Origin: Marinomonas primoryensis | GTDB taxonomy: Bacteria; Pseudomonadota; Gammaproteobacteria; Pseudomonadales; Marinomonadaceae | Direction: 5' to 3' | DNA length: 64,000 nucleotides | NCBI RefSeq assembly: GCF_013372285.1 | Contig: NZ_CP054301.1 | Coordinates: 3,562,001 to 3,626,000 of the forward strand | Shown: in pieces, positions 1 to 8,289 of the stretch | Position numbering within the stretch: position 1 is the stretch's first letter | Layout of the letters: every line of letters starts with the position of its first letter | Notes under the pieces: model-generated | Seen by the model: the letters and a program-made list of their open reading frames with translations, nothing else | The model's database searches: none | Told to the model about the DNA's origin: nothing | Made by a program: the position numbers and the translations under genes

Positions 1-254
1 AAGACGATAAACAGTCCAGTCGCCAAATTGGCCTAGAACAGCTGCTCGCCATCAACCCAGATTATCTTATTGTTGGTACCTATGTGTCGCCAAACATTAT
101 CGATAAATGGGAAAAAGAACCGCTTTGGTCGGTGCTTAAAGTTGCTCGTAATCAACATTTATTTAGGGTCAATGGCAATGTTTGGTCACGCTGTCGAGGC
201 ATCATGGCAGCAGAAAACATGGCTAAAGATCTGACAAGGGTTTTCAATCAATAA
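1..254 (+). CDS. fecB: Siderophore ABC transporter substrate-binding protein, FecB-like, C-terminal end only
   Basis: The frame is open from base 3 and stops with TAA at 252-254, so about 83 C-terminal residues are visible; the start lies before the window. The visible part has the usual end of a class III periplasmic iron-siderophore binding protein: a stretch that reads INPDYLIVGT, then LWSVLKVARNQHLFRV and a final helix. It should capture ferric siderophore in the periplasm and hand it to the FecCD permease. The next gene starts 3 bases after the stop, so it belongs to the same operon. The exact ligand cannot be told from this fragment. Confidence 0.8.
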   Translation, partial: DDKQSSRQIGLEQLLAINPDYLIVGTYVSPNIIDKWEKEPLWSVLKVARNQHLFRVNGNVWSRCRGIMAAENMAKDLTRVFNQ

Positions 255-257
255 TCC

Positions 258-1262
258 ATGTCGCTTCTTAAACACACGTCCTACCCGAGACAATGCACGG
301 CTCTGTTATTGGTATTATTGCTCTTTGCCTGGTTATCCTTATTTACCTGGTCAATCATCCCGATAAGTGGCATTCAAGCCTTGATGGCATTAATCGCCCC
401 TGATGACGATAGTATTGCGCACCATATTGTGTTGGATATCCGCCTACCGCGAGTCCTGATTGCAGGCCTTGTCGGCGCTTGCTTAGCTGTTTCTGGTGCC
501 ATCATGCAAAGCCTCACCCAAAACCCTTTAGCATCACCTTCTGTATTGGGTGTGAATGCCGGCGCAGCATTAGGCATGGCCGCCGTTTCGACGGTGACGC
601 CTTGGCTTGGCTTTTTCGGCACTTCAACCGCCGCCATTCTAGGCGGCGCGATAGCATGGGGAATCGTTATGTTACTGGGCGCGGCGTGGCGCGGCGGCAA
701 CGAACATGGCCGTTTTGTGCTGGCTGGTGTGGCGGTTTCGGCATTGTGTGCAGCCTTAATGAAAGCCATGATCATACTTCATGAAGACCAAGCCTCTGCG
801 GTTTTGACTTGGCTAGCTGGCAGTGTTGCTGGTGCTAGCTGGCATCAATGGCAAAGCTTTTGGCCACTTGCCTCTGTGAGTCTACTTGGTGCATTTTTCA
901 TGAGCCCAACCTTAAACTTATTAAATCTTGGCGACGATAATGCCCGCAGCTTAGGCGTTAAGTTGGGGTGGGTTCGTGTTATTTTCAGTCTTCTTGTATT
1001 GATTCTTGTAGGCAGCGCCTTAAGTATTGCCGGCTCTATCGCATTTATCGGCTTGCTCGTTCCTCATATGTCAAAAACATTGGTGGGGCAAGACAATCGA
1101 AAAATATTACCATTAACCGCCATCATGGGGGCTGTTTTGGTTGTCATGGCCGATGCCCTTAGTCGTGCCATTATTTATCCGATGGAAACCCCTGTTGGGG
1201 CGATTGTCGCCTTAATCGGCGCACCATTTTTCATCTACATGGTAAGGACTCGAACATCATGA
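258..1262 (+). CDS. fecC: Siderophore ABC transporter permease, FecC-like
   Basis: Protein of 334 residues with about nine or ten hydrophobic segments, typical of the FecCD/BtuC permease family (usual length 310-350). The family signature QNPLASPSVLGV lies near residues 87-98, the motif LGDDNARSLGV near 223, and the conserved AFIGLLVPH near 261-269. It forms half of the inner-membrane channel that moves ferric siderophore into the cytoplasm. It follows the fecB end by 3 bases and its stop overlaps the start of the second permease by 4 bases (ATGA), so the two subunits are probably translationally coupled. No strong ribosome site is seen before the ATG, consistent with coupling to fecB. Confidence 0.93.
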   Translation: MSLLKHTSYPRQCTALLLVLLLFAWLSLFTWSIIPISGIQALMALIAPDDDSIAHHIVLDIRLPRVLIAGLVGACLAVSGAIMQSLTQNPLASPSVLGVNAGAALGMAAVSTVTPWLGFFGTSTAAILGGAIAWGIVMLLGAAWRGGNEHGRFVLAGVAVSALCAALMKAMIILHEDQASAVLTWLAGSVAGASWHQWQSFWPLASVSLLGAFFMSPTLNLLNLGDDNARSLGVKLGWVRVIFSLLVLILVGSALSIAGSIAFIGLLVPHMSKTLVGQDNRKILPLTAIMGAVLVVMADALSRAIIYPMETPVGAIVALIGAPFFIYMVRTRTS

Positions 1263-2218
1263 AACCGATGGTATTGTCTTTTCTTCTGTTCACCATGGTG
1301 TTGATATTAGTGGCTTTGAACCTTTCTTTTGGTGCGGTCAGTCTGTCGTTGAACGACATCATCAGCGGCTTCACACCATCGTCTGAATTCTACTTCACCA
1401 TTCATGAATACCGGTTACCCAGAACCCTATTAGCCGTGTTGGTTGGCGGTATGATGGCGCTGTCTGGGGCATTAGTACAAGGTGTGATTCGAAACCCATT
1501 AGCTTCCCCCGATATTTTGGGTGTTAGCCACGGAGCAGGTCTGGCGGCGGTGGTGTTAATGACCTTATTTCCTCATGTGTCCGTGTATTGGTTGCCTTGG
1601 GCGGCGTTATGCGGCGGTTTGTTGGCTGCTTTACTTCTTTGGTTGTTGTGTGGGTCTCACAGTAGCGCAATCAAATTGGCCATTACTGGGATTGCGCTGG
1701 CCACACTTTATAGTAGTTTGGTCGATTTTTTAATGCTGACTCAACCTTTAGAGATAAACAACGCCTTGCTCTGGTTAACAGGCAGCTTATGGGGTCGAGG
1801 GTGGGATCAGGTAGTAATGATTTTACCTTGGCTTAGTTTGGTGCCGGTGGCTTTTTGGCTAGCGAAACGCATGAACCTTGTGCAGTTAGGCGATGACGTT
1901 GCAACCAGCTTAGGCGTATCCATTCCGGTAACCCGCTTAATGGTTTTGGCTATTGCGGTTGGTATGACAGCGGCCTGTGTCTCTATCTGTGGACCCATTG
2001 GATTTTTGGGGCTGGTTGCCCCGCATTTGGCACGACGCTTGGTTGGCGGACGTCATCAAATCCTCTTGCCTTGCGCTATTGTTGTGGGCATGACCTTGTT
2101 GCTCTTGGCGGATTTAGTCGCACGGACGATTGATCCGCCCATAGAATTACCCGCCGGTATTATGACTGCCATTATTGGTGCACCGTATTTTCTTTGGCTA
2201 CTCTTTAGGACGAAATGA
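1259..2218 (+). CDS. fecD: Siderophore ABC transporter permease, FecD-like
   Basis: Second FecCD-family permease, 319 residues, with the signature RNPLASPDILGV near residues 78-89, LGDDVATSLGV near 207 and GFLGLVAPHLARR near 246. The tandem of two related permeases and one ATPase is the normal FecCDE layout, so FecC and FecD are expected to form a heterodimer. Its start overlaps the fecC stop by 4 bases and the ATPase gene begins 3 bases after its own stop. Paralogues such as FhuB, FepDG or vitamin B12 permeases share the fold. The neighbouring FecI/FecR/receptor genes argue for iron. Confidence 0.93.
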   Translation: MKPMVLSFLLFTMVLILVALNLSFGAVSLSLNDIISGFTPSSEFYFTIHEYRLPRTLLAVLVGGMMALSGALVQGVIRNPLASPDILGVSHGAGLAAVVLMTLFPHVSVYWLPWAALCGGLLAALLLWLLCGSHSSAIKLAITGIALATLYSSLVDFLMLTQPLEINNALLWLTGSLWGRGWDQVVMILPWLSLVPVAFWLAKRMNLVQLGDDVATSLGVSIPVTRLMVLAIAVGMTAACVSICGPIGFLGLVAPHLARRLVGGRHQILLPCAIVVGMTLLLLADLVARTIDPPIELPAGIMTAIIGAPYFLWLLFRTK

Positions 2219-2221
2219 TTT

Positions 2222-2989
2222 ATGTCTCTTAGCACTCATGATTTATCAGTGGGTTACCACGATAAAGCCATTGTAAAACAGGTGAACTTAACCATTCCCG
2301 ATGGAAAATTTATAGCCTTGCTTGGGCCAAACGGTTGCGGTAAATCCACTCTACTAAAAGCCATCGCTCGTATTTTAAAACCCATGTCAGGACAGGTTCA
2401 TTGGCATGGTGAAAATTTACATAAGATTCCGTCTAACCAACTGGCTAGAGGCTTAGCATTATTACCGCAAACACAACCGATTCCAGAAGGTATTAAAGTC
2501 ATCGATTTGATCACCTATGGCCGCAGTCCTTACACTGGATTTTGGGGAAGAATCAATGCGGAAGACAAAAAAGTCATTGATCGGGTAATGGAAGAAACCG
2601 AAATAACAGAGTTAGCGAATCAATTGGTCAGCGAGTTGTCCGGCGGTCAACGCCAGCGTGTTTGGCTTGCCATGACATTGGCCCAAGACACGCCCTATCT
2701 TTTACTCGACGAACCTACGACCTATATGGATCTCAGTCATCAGGTCGAGCTCATGCACCTGTTGCGAAAACTAAACTTACAAGGCAAAACCATCATCACA
2801 GTACTACACGATATCAACCAAGCCGCGCGCTATTGTGATCATTTAATTGTCATGAAAGAAGGTGAAATCATCACCCAAGGCTCACCCGAATCCGTACTAA
2901 CTCAAGACATGCTGAAATCCGTTTTTTCATTGGATGCGCAGATTCATCAAGACCCTATCGCGAAAACCCCAATGTGCGTAGTGGAATAA
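2222..2989 (+). CDS. fecE: Siderophore ABC transporter ATP-binding protein, FecE-like
   Basis: ABC ATPase of 255 residues. Walker A GPNGCGKST is at residues 35-43, the ABC signature LSGGQRQR begins near 139, Walker B LLLDEPT follows, and the switch histidine is in VLHDINQA. The length and the ending match FecE/FhuC/FepC. It powers the FecCD channel from the cytoplasmic side. It is the last gene of the fecBCDE segment. About 120 bases later, after a new promoter, the regulatory genes begin, so the transport genes and the fecIR genes are probably separate transcripts. Confidence 0.94.
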   Translation: MSLSTHDLSVGYHDKAIVKQVNLTIPDGKFIALLGPNGCGKSTLLKAIARILKPMSGQVHWHGENLHKIPSNQLARGLALLPQTQPIPEGIKVIDLITYGRSPYTGFWGRINAEDKKVIDRVMEETEITELANQLVSELSGGQRQRVWLAMTLAQDTPYLLLDEPTTYMDLSHQVELMHLLRKLNLQGKTIITVLHDINQAARYCDHLIVMKEGEIITQGSPESVLTQDMLKSVFSLDAQIHQDPIAKTPMCVVE

Positions 2990-3032
2990 GCCTCTCTCGA
3001 TAACGCTCTCATTATTCAAAAAGTACTCAACA

Positions 3033-3075
3033 TTGACAAAAAAGCAACCATATAGTCTAATGAGATGCATTATCA
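3033..3075 (+). promoter_or_regulatory. Sigma-70-like promoter with an overlapping Fur-like box before fecI
   Basis: TTGACA at 3033-3038 is followed after exactly 17 bases by TCTAAT at 3056-3061, a near-consensus vegetative promoter. The 15-mer TGAGATGCATTATCA at 3061-3075 matches the Fur 7-1-7 pattern TGATAATNATTATCA at all but three defined positions, and it lies across the end of the -10 box and the start site. This predicts repression of fecI by iron-loaded Fur, as in E. coli fecIR. The site was read by eye and has no experimental support. Confidence 0.6.
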
Positions 3076-3111
3076 TTTAGATTTAATGTTTTTCGTTATA
3101 GGAGCGAGTTC

Positions 3112-3639
3112 ATGCCGCACAATGCGGATCCAAGAGTGCAGCAAAATGCAATGCATGCACTCTATTCAGATAACCACCGTTGGCTGTATACATGGATACG
3201 TAAGCGCTTAGACAATCAATTCGATGCGGCAGATTTAACTCAGGATACCTTTATGCGTATTCACTCTCGGCAAGAAGTAGACAAGATCAATGAACCTCGC
3301 GCTTATCTTGTGACGGTGGCAAAAGGCATTATTAGCCACTTTTATCGCCGAAAGTCGTTAGAAGAGACCTATTCAGAGTATGTTGCATTACTCCCTGAAC
3401 CTGTGACCTGTTCTCAAGAGCAAACTCATATCATTCTACAAACCCTCGAACAGGTTGATACACTCCTCAACGACTTACCTCACAATGTGAAAAGAGTATT
3501 TTTGATGTCTCAAATCGAAGGCAAAAAATACCAAGAAATCGCCGATGAAATGGGCCTTTCTCTGATCAGTATCAAACGTTATATGAAACAAGCCTATGTA
3601 CAGTGCTTAACCTTAATGGAGGATGACTTCTTTGAATAA
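3112..3639 (+). CDS. fecI: ECF sigma factor, FecI family
   Basis: Protein of 175 residues, the normal length for FecI/PvdS-type iron-starvation sigma factors. Region 2 contains ADLTQDTFMRIH near residues 39-50 and the conserved EPRAYLVTVAKG near 63. Region 4 contains the helix-turn-helix YQEIADEMGLSLISIKRYMKQA near 139-160. It should direct RNA polymerase to the receptor gene once the receptor reports that substrate is bound. A good site GGAG lies 8 bases before the ATG. The next gene overlaps its 3' end by 17 bases, the typical fecI-fecR arrangement. Confidence 0.93.
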   Translation: MPHNADPRVQQNAMHALYSDNHRWLYTWIRKRLDNQFDAADLTQDTFMRIHSRQEVDKINEPRAYLVTVAKGIISHFYRRKSLEETYSEYVALLPEPVTCSQEQTHIILQTLEQVDTLLNDLPHNVKRVFLMSQIEGKKYQEIADEMGLSLISIKRYMKQAYVQCLTLMEDDFFE

Positions 3640-4603
3640 AGCGAATATCACTGTCACAAAGCATAGTCTTGAACAAGCGGCTGAATGGCTAATGAAATCA
3701 CAAGAAGCCCCTCTATCCGCAGAAGAGCAAGAACAATTAGAGCAATGGCAAAAAGCAAGCCCAGATAACACCAGAGCCTGGTTGCGCGCACAGCGTCTTA
3801 TGGGTCATGTAGAAACCTTACCTAAAGACATCGCCGCGGCGGTACTGAATCGCCCAGACGATGAAAATCGCCGTTTCGCCATTGGTAATCTTTCGCTGCT
3901 ACTTGCTGCAGGCCCTGTTATTTGGGGAAGCTATAAAACTGTCGAAACACAACAATGGACGGCAGATTACCGCACCGCTACAGGCGAAGTTCAAGAAGTC
4001 ACGTTACCTGATGGTTCCTTGGTAAAGCTCAACACCGCGACCGCGTTTGATATGAAGTTTGACCGCCACTCTCGCCTTCTCACCCTAAGAGAAGGCGAAA
4101 TTCAATTACAAACACCACAAGTGAACACCAAAGAGTTTGGCCCATTCTTGATTCAAACACATGAAGGAATGCTGTCTCCTCTCGGTACAATATTAACAGT
4201 GCGTCAAAATGAAGGGATCACTCAGCTTGCCGCCATAAAAGGAAAAGTTAAAGTCACGCCTAGACTAGCAACGACGACTGACAACACCGTCATCCAATCT
4301 GGTTATCAAGCAGAATTATCTAGCTACGCGTTATTATCAAATCAGTTGATCGCACCAGAAACAAACGCATGGCTTGACCAAATGTTGGCAGCGAACAAGA
4401 TGCCTCTAAAACAATTTGCTCAGGAAGTCTCTCGCTATCGCCACGGTTTTTTACGCGTATCTCCCAAGATCGAAAATTTAATGGTTTCCGGTGCATTCCC
4501 AACCTCGAATACAGACATCATTATCAATATGCTCACCCATACTTACCCAATCAAAGCCAAACGTCATATGGGCGGTTATTGGATCACTCTTGAACCGGCT
4601 TAA
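3623..4603 (+). CDS. fecR: Transmembrane anti-sigma/sigma regulator, FecR family
   Basis: FecR-type regulator of 326 residues. The N-terminal cytoplasmic part carries AAEWLMKSQE and the conserved tryptophan segment NTRAWLRAQRLM (DUF4880-like). One hydrophobic helix lies near residues 85-103, and the periplasmic FecR domain runs from about 113 to 210, including TATGEVQEVTLPDGSLVKLN. FecR passes the signal from the receptor's periplasmic domain to FecI. Start choice is uncertain: the ATG at 3623 directly touches GGAGG (3618-3622), whereas the in-frame TTG at 3632 has the same GGAGG at the ideal spacing of 9 bases. The true protein may therefore lack the first three residues. Confidence 0.9.
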   Translation: MTSLNKANITVTKHSLEQAAEWLMKSQEAPLSAEEQEQLEQWQKASPDNTRAWLRAQRLMGHVETLPKDIAAAVLNRPDDENRRFAIGNLSLLLAAGPVIWGSYKTVETQQWTADYRTATGEVQEVTLPDGSLVKLNTATAFDMKFDRHSRLLTLREGEIQLQTPQVNTKEFGPFLIQTHEGMLSPLGTILTVRQNEGITQLAAIKGKVKVTPRLATTTDNTVIQSGYQAELSSYALLSNQLIAPETNAWLDQMLAANKMPLKQFAQEVSRYRHGFLRVSPKIENLMVSGAFPTSNTDIIINMLTHTYPIKAKRHMGGYWITLEPA

Positions 4604-4718
4604 AACAGCCTTCAAATGCTAATAAGAATTACTTTCATTATTATTGATACCTTTTTTCTTTTCGAGTGGCTTATTAAGTAGACAACAAATAACCCTATGA
4701 TTAAAAAAGGAGGTAGCT

Positions 4719-7160
4719 GTGGCTGCCCAGAGAAAACATTATTTTAAAAACCAGTTACATCATGCCATCAGTGCCGCTATTTTTAGTACAAGCCTGGTGG
4801 TTGGCGCCGGCGTAAGCTCCCTCACATTGGCTGACAATACGGTACAACAAGAAACGCGTGAACAAGTAAACATTGCCGCAGGAAACCTTGGTAAAACCCT
4901 AACAGACATTGCGGTACGTCATCACATATCACTTTCTTTTGACCCAGCACTGACTCAAGGGCTTAAAAACAAAGCGGTTTCTGGCAATTTCTCTCCGCTT
5001 GAACTGATAGATGCCTTGCTAGAAGATACAGGTCTTATCATGACGGCGAACCAAGACGGCACCTACCGCCTAATGGATCAGAGCAACTACACCCTGTCTG
5101 GTTTGGCCGTTTCTGCCGAGCAAATTGATGACAGCGTGCTAACGGAATACAAAGGCGGACAAATTGAGTCCGGCGGCCGTTTAGGCGTGTTTGGCGAACA
5201 AGACAGTGCCAACGTTCCTTTCAGCGTCGTGTCTTACACCAACAAAGCCATCGAAGACCAACAACTAGAAAGCATCGCCGAAGTACTGGCTAGTGACGCT
5301 TCTGTTCAATCGGGTTATGGCTACGGAAACTACTCAGAAAAATTCATGATTCGTGGCTTTGAACTAGACAGTGACGCGATTTCATACGGTGGTCTTTATG
5401 GCATATTGCCTCGCCAAGTAGTCTCTACTAATGCGGTAGAAAGCGTGCAGTTACTAAAAGGTTCGAGCGCCTTCCTCAATGGTGTCACACCTGGCGGCAC
5501 GGGTATTGGTGGCGCCATCAATCTTGAGCCAAAACGTGCCGAGGAGCACCTTACAGCTTTGACACTCGACACCACAGCGGAAGGTCAAGTGGGTATCAAT
5601 ACGGACGTCGCTCGACGTTTTGGTGATAAAAACCAATGGGGCGTACGAGTCAATGCACTGCATCGTGAAGGTGACAGTGCTATTGACAACGAATCCCGCG
5701 AAGAAAACTCCTTTAGTGTTGGTGTTGATTACCGAGCTGAAAAATTCAATGTCTCTACCGATGTGGGCTACCAAAAACAAATTATTGATAACGGACGTTC
5801 TATTGTCTACGCAGGTAGTGCTCTAACCCAGATTCCAACGACACCAAATGCCGAAACAAACTACGCGCCATCTTGGGCTGACTCTGAGTTAGAAACGTTA
5901 TATGGCATGGTCAAAGCTGACTATGAACTGAACGAAAATTGGACATTGAACGCCGCTCTTGGCGCGAACAAAAATAAAGAGTTTGGTGAATATTCATCAC
6001 CAACCGTAACCAATTTAGATGGCGACGCGACTGTAAGCCGACTCACAGTACCTTATGAATCTAACACACTATCTTCTTCTGTTAGTTTATTGGGCGACCT
6101 TACGACGGGCGAAGTAACTCATCAATTAAATGCAGCCTACTCAGGTTTTGTGAATAAAACCTACGCGGCTTATACCATGTCAGGGACAAGCAACACCAAC
6201 ATCTATGATCCTGCTGATGTCGCTTACCCAGAAGTAAATCTTTATGCTGGCGGGGATATGGAAAATCCACATATCCGATCTAAAACCGATGCAAAAGGGC
6301 TTTCCTTTGCGGACACGCTGGGCTTTATGGACGACAGTATTCTGGTTACTGCAGGGGTGCGATACCAAGAAATTGATGTAAATAACTACAAGTATGATGG
6401 CGCTTTAGACACAGCGTACAGCGACACGGCAACCTCTCCTATTTACGGTATTGTGTACAAACCATCTGATACTATTTCTTTATATGCCAATCATATTGAA
6501 GCACTACAGCAAGGTGAAATTATCAGTAGTACAGCAAGCTACTCAAATGCTGGCAAAAACTTAAAACCTTATATTTCCAAGCAAAACGAAGTCGGAATCA
6601 AATTTGAAGATGGCACATTGGGTGCAGGCGCGGCAGTTTTCGAAATTACCAAACCCCAAGCCTATGGTGAAAACGGTGGTGTTTACGATTATTATGGTGA
6701 GCAACGTAACCGTGGCCTTGAATTAAGCCTTTACGGTGAACCACTGGATGGACTTCGCATCAATACGTCTGCCACTTGGTTAGACCCTAAACTAGAAAAT
6801 ACTAAAGACGGTACCAATGACGGGAATGATGCTGCTGGCGTTGCCAAATATCGCTTGGTTCTAGGTGGCGAGTACGACCTACACACACTAGAAGGACTAA
6901 CCTTAGGCGGAAAAATCATTCGTAGCGGCCCTCAATATGTCAATACCAGCAATACTTTAGAAATCGCCCCTTGGACTCGAGTTGATGTAAGTGCCCGTTA
7001 TGAATCTACGATTGCTCAACATGATGTGACATGGCGTTTGAACATCACTAACGTGATGAACGAAAACTACTGGGCATCGGCTGCTGCAACCACTTATGTA
7101 AACTACCTAACACAGGGCAACCCACGCGAGATCAAGTTGTCGCTTTCTACTGAGTTCTAA
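4719..7160 (+). CDS. TonB-dependent siderophore receptor with N-terminal signalling domain, FecA/FpvA type
   Basis: Outer-membrane receptor of 813 residues starting at GTG, with AAGGAGG at 4707-4713 as ribosome site. A signal peptide ends near residue 38. Residues 45-100 form an STN (secretin and TonB N-terminus) domain with GKTLTDIAVRHHISLSFDP, the part that contacts FecR. The plug spans about 165-275 (VESVQLLKGSSAFLNG, GIGGAINLEPKRA). The 22-strand barrel follows and ends with phenylalanine, the outer-membrane sorting signal. It takes up a ferric siderophore with TonB energy and signals to FecR/FecI. The plug resembles receptors for xenosiderophores more than ferric citrate FecA, so the ligand is open. 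No tonB/exbBD is present here. Confidence 0.92.
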   Translation: MAAQRKHYFKNQLHHAISAAIFSTSLVVGAGVSSLTLADNTVQQETREQVNIAAGNLGKTLTDIAVRHHISLSFDPALTQGLKNKAVSGNFSPLELIDALLEDTGLIMTANQDGTYRLMDQSNYTLSGLAVSAEQIDDSVLTEYKGGQIESGGRLGVFGEQDSANVPFSVVSYTNKAIEDQQLESIAEVLASDASVQSGYGYGNYSEKFMIRGFELDSDAISYGGLYGILPRQVVSTNAVESVQLLKGSSAFLNGVTPGGTGIGGAINLEPKRAEEHLTALTLDTTAEGQVGINTDVARRFGDKNQWGVRVNALHREGDSAIDNESREENSFSVGVDYRAEKFNVSTDVGYQKQIIDNGRSIVYAGSALTQIPTTPNAETNYAPSWADSELETLYGMVKADYELNENWTLNAALGANKNKEFGEYSSPTVTNLDGDATVSRLTVPYESNTLSSSVSLLGDLTTGEVTHQLNAAYSGFVNKTYAAYTMSGTSNTNIYDPADVAYPEVNLYAGGDMENPHIRSKTDAKGLSFADTLGFMDDSILVTAGVRYQEIDVNNYKYDGALDTAYSDTATSPIYGIVYKPSDTISLYANHIEALQQGEIISSTASYSNAGKNLKPYISKQNEVGIKFEDGTLGAGAAVFEITKPQAYGENGGVYDYYGEQRNRGLELSLYGEPLDGLRINTSATWLDPKLENTKDGTNDGNDAAGVAKYRLVLGGEYDLHTLEGLTLGGKIIRSGPQYVNTSNTLEIAPWTRVDVSARYESTIAQHDVTWRLNITNVMNENYWASAAATTYVNYLTQGNPREIKLSLSTEF

Positions 7161-7197
7161 TTCGAGTTCAAGAAAGAGCAAAGAAACCCTTTTTGAT

Positions 7198-7230
7198 GGC
7201 CAACGGAATTATTTCCGTTGGCCTTTTTTT
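7198..7230 (+). terminator. Rho-independent terminator of the siderophore receptor gene
   Basis: Perfect 11-base-pair stem GGCCAACGGAA / TTCCGTTGGCC (7198-7208 and 7213-7223) with a 4-base loop, followed by seven T residues. It lies 38 bases after the receptor stop codon. Confidence 0.92.
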
Positions 7231-7253
7231 AGGATTAACAAAAGAGGAAAAAC

Positions 7254-7832
7254 CTAATCTCGTAGCGAGGTGTGTTCTTTCGGTAATAAGGCAAACGCTT
7301 CATCTTGAGTGATGACCGTGGCGTATTCCCCATGCAAATTAGCCAATGACATGGCGTGTACTTCATCTGCACTGCGCGATTGCCCAAAGAAATCTTCTTT
7401 CTCAAACGCAAAACAAGCACTGCCCACCACATACGTCGTAAAGCCTAAGTTGCCAGCACTTCTTACCGTCGACTCAACGGAGTTATTGGTGCTAACGCCG
7501 ACCACCACAAGCGCTTGAGTATTCAGTTTTAGTAACCACTTTTCTAGGTCCGAATAGATGAACGCATCAGGAACGGATTTCTCAATAACTTTTTCATCTT
7601 CAAGCGGTTGAAACGCATCCTGAAACAAAACACCGTCTTGATCTGGCCAGAATAAAGATTCTAGCTCAGTTGAAATATGGCGCACATGCACAATAGGCGC
7701 ATGATTCGCTCGCCAATGGGCGATTAATTCAGCAATTTCATGTTCCGCATTAGGGTTATTTCGCTCGCCAGCTTGTGGCCAAGACATGCCTTGCTGCATA
7801 TCGATAATCATCAAGACTGCAGTTTTATTCAT
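7254..7832 (-). CDS. Isochorismatase-like hydrolase with serine in place of the catalytic cysteine
   Basis: Protein of 192 residues from the ATG at 7832, chosen because AAGGG lies 8 bases before it; an ATG at 7838 and one at 7856 are also in frame. The isochorismatase/nicotinamidase fold is clear: MIIDMQQG with Asp11, Lys85 in EKSVPDAF, and the loop GVSTNNSVEST. Most cysteine hydrolases of this family have Cys at the position of Ser118. PhzD- and EntB-type isochorismatases also lack the cysteine, so loss of activity does not follow. The start overlaps the end of the upstream membrane protein gene by 8 bases. It is convergent with the siderophore receptor. Substrate unknown. Confidence 0.82.
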   Translation of the reverse strand: MNKTAVLMIIDMQQGMSWPQAGERNNPNAEHEIAELIAHWRANHAPIVHVRHISTELESLFWPDQDGVLFQDAFQPLEDEKVIEKSVPDAFIYSDLEKWLLKLNTQALVVVGVSTNNSVESTVRSAGNLGFTTYVVGSACFAFEKEDFFGQSRSADEVHAMSLANLHGEYATVITQDEAFALLPKEHTSLRD

Positions 7833-8163
7833 TGGCATTTCCCTTGCTCTTCTCAAGCTCTAATAGTCGCTTATTTTGCTTACGCAGTTGAAAAAAGAAA
7901 ACAGCGAGCGCCATACACAATAAAAAAGTGAGATTGCCAAGAAAATTTACGCGGTTTTCTAGAGATTTAACCTGCGCTATTTTTTTATCAAGCGATTGAT
8001 AATCGCCTAAAGACGCAGTGGATAACTGTAAAATAGCCAGACTTCGCTCTAATTCAAAAACCGTTTGAGTGAGTGTTTTTGTCTCCTTGCTTTCTTCCTT
8101 CGCGGCCATGGAAGTGGTTACAAAAAAAACAAGAAACACGCTTAATGCCAATCGATATAACAT
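7825..8163 (-). CDS. Small membrane protein of unknown function
   Basis: Protein of 112 residues with AGGGGA in front of its ATG. It has an N-terminal signal-like hydrophobic stretch (residues 4-20, ending MAA), a polar segment of about 50 residues with helical, possibly coiled-coil character (LERSLAILQL, SLENRVN), a second hydrophobic segment near 74-92 (FLGNLTFLLCMALAVFFF) and a charged C-terminal tail. Its stop overlaps the start of the isochorismatase-like gene, so the two form an operon. I do not recognise the family; no enzymatic motif is visible. Confidence 0.7.
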   Translation of the reverse strand: MLYRLALSVFLVFFVTTSMAAKEESKETKTLTQTVFELERSLAILQLSTASLGDYQSLDKKIAQVKSLENRVNFLGNLTFLLCMALAVFFFQLRKQNKRLLELEKSKGNANE

Positions 8164-8289
8164 AAGATTCCCCTAAATTCTATCAAGTGATGTCATCTGC
8201 ATCATAACGGGAACGCAGCCCTAATAGATAGAGCAGAGCTGCGTCAGATACCATTCGTTATGATTGTCTTTTCACGATCTTTTTACCAA

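Noticed and set aside
374..775. A 133-codon open frame on the minus strand within fecC
   Set aside because: Opposite a clear permease gene, rich in Ala, Thr and Pro without a recognisable domain; no ribosome site.
4616..4645. Fur box before the receptor gene
   Set aside because: The A/T-rich region with CATTATTATT resembles half of a Fur site only; a full 7-1-7 pattern is not seen.
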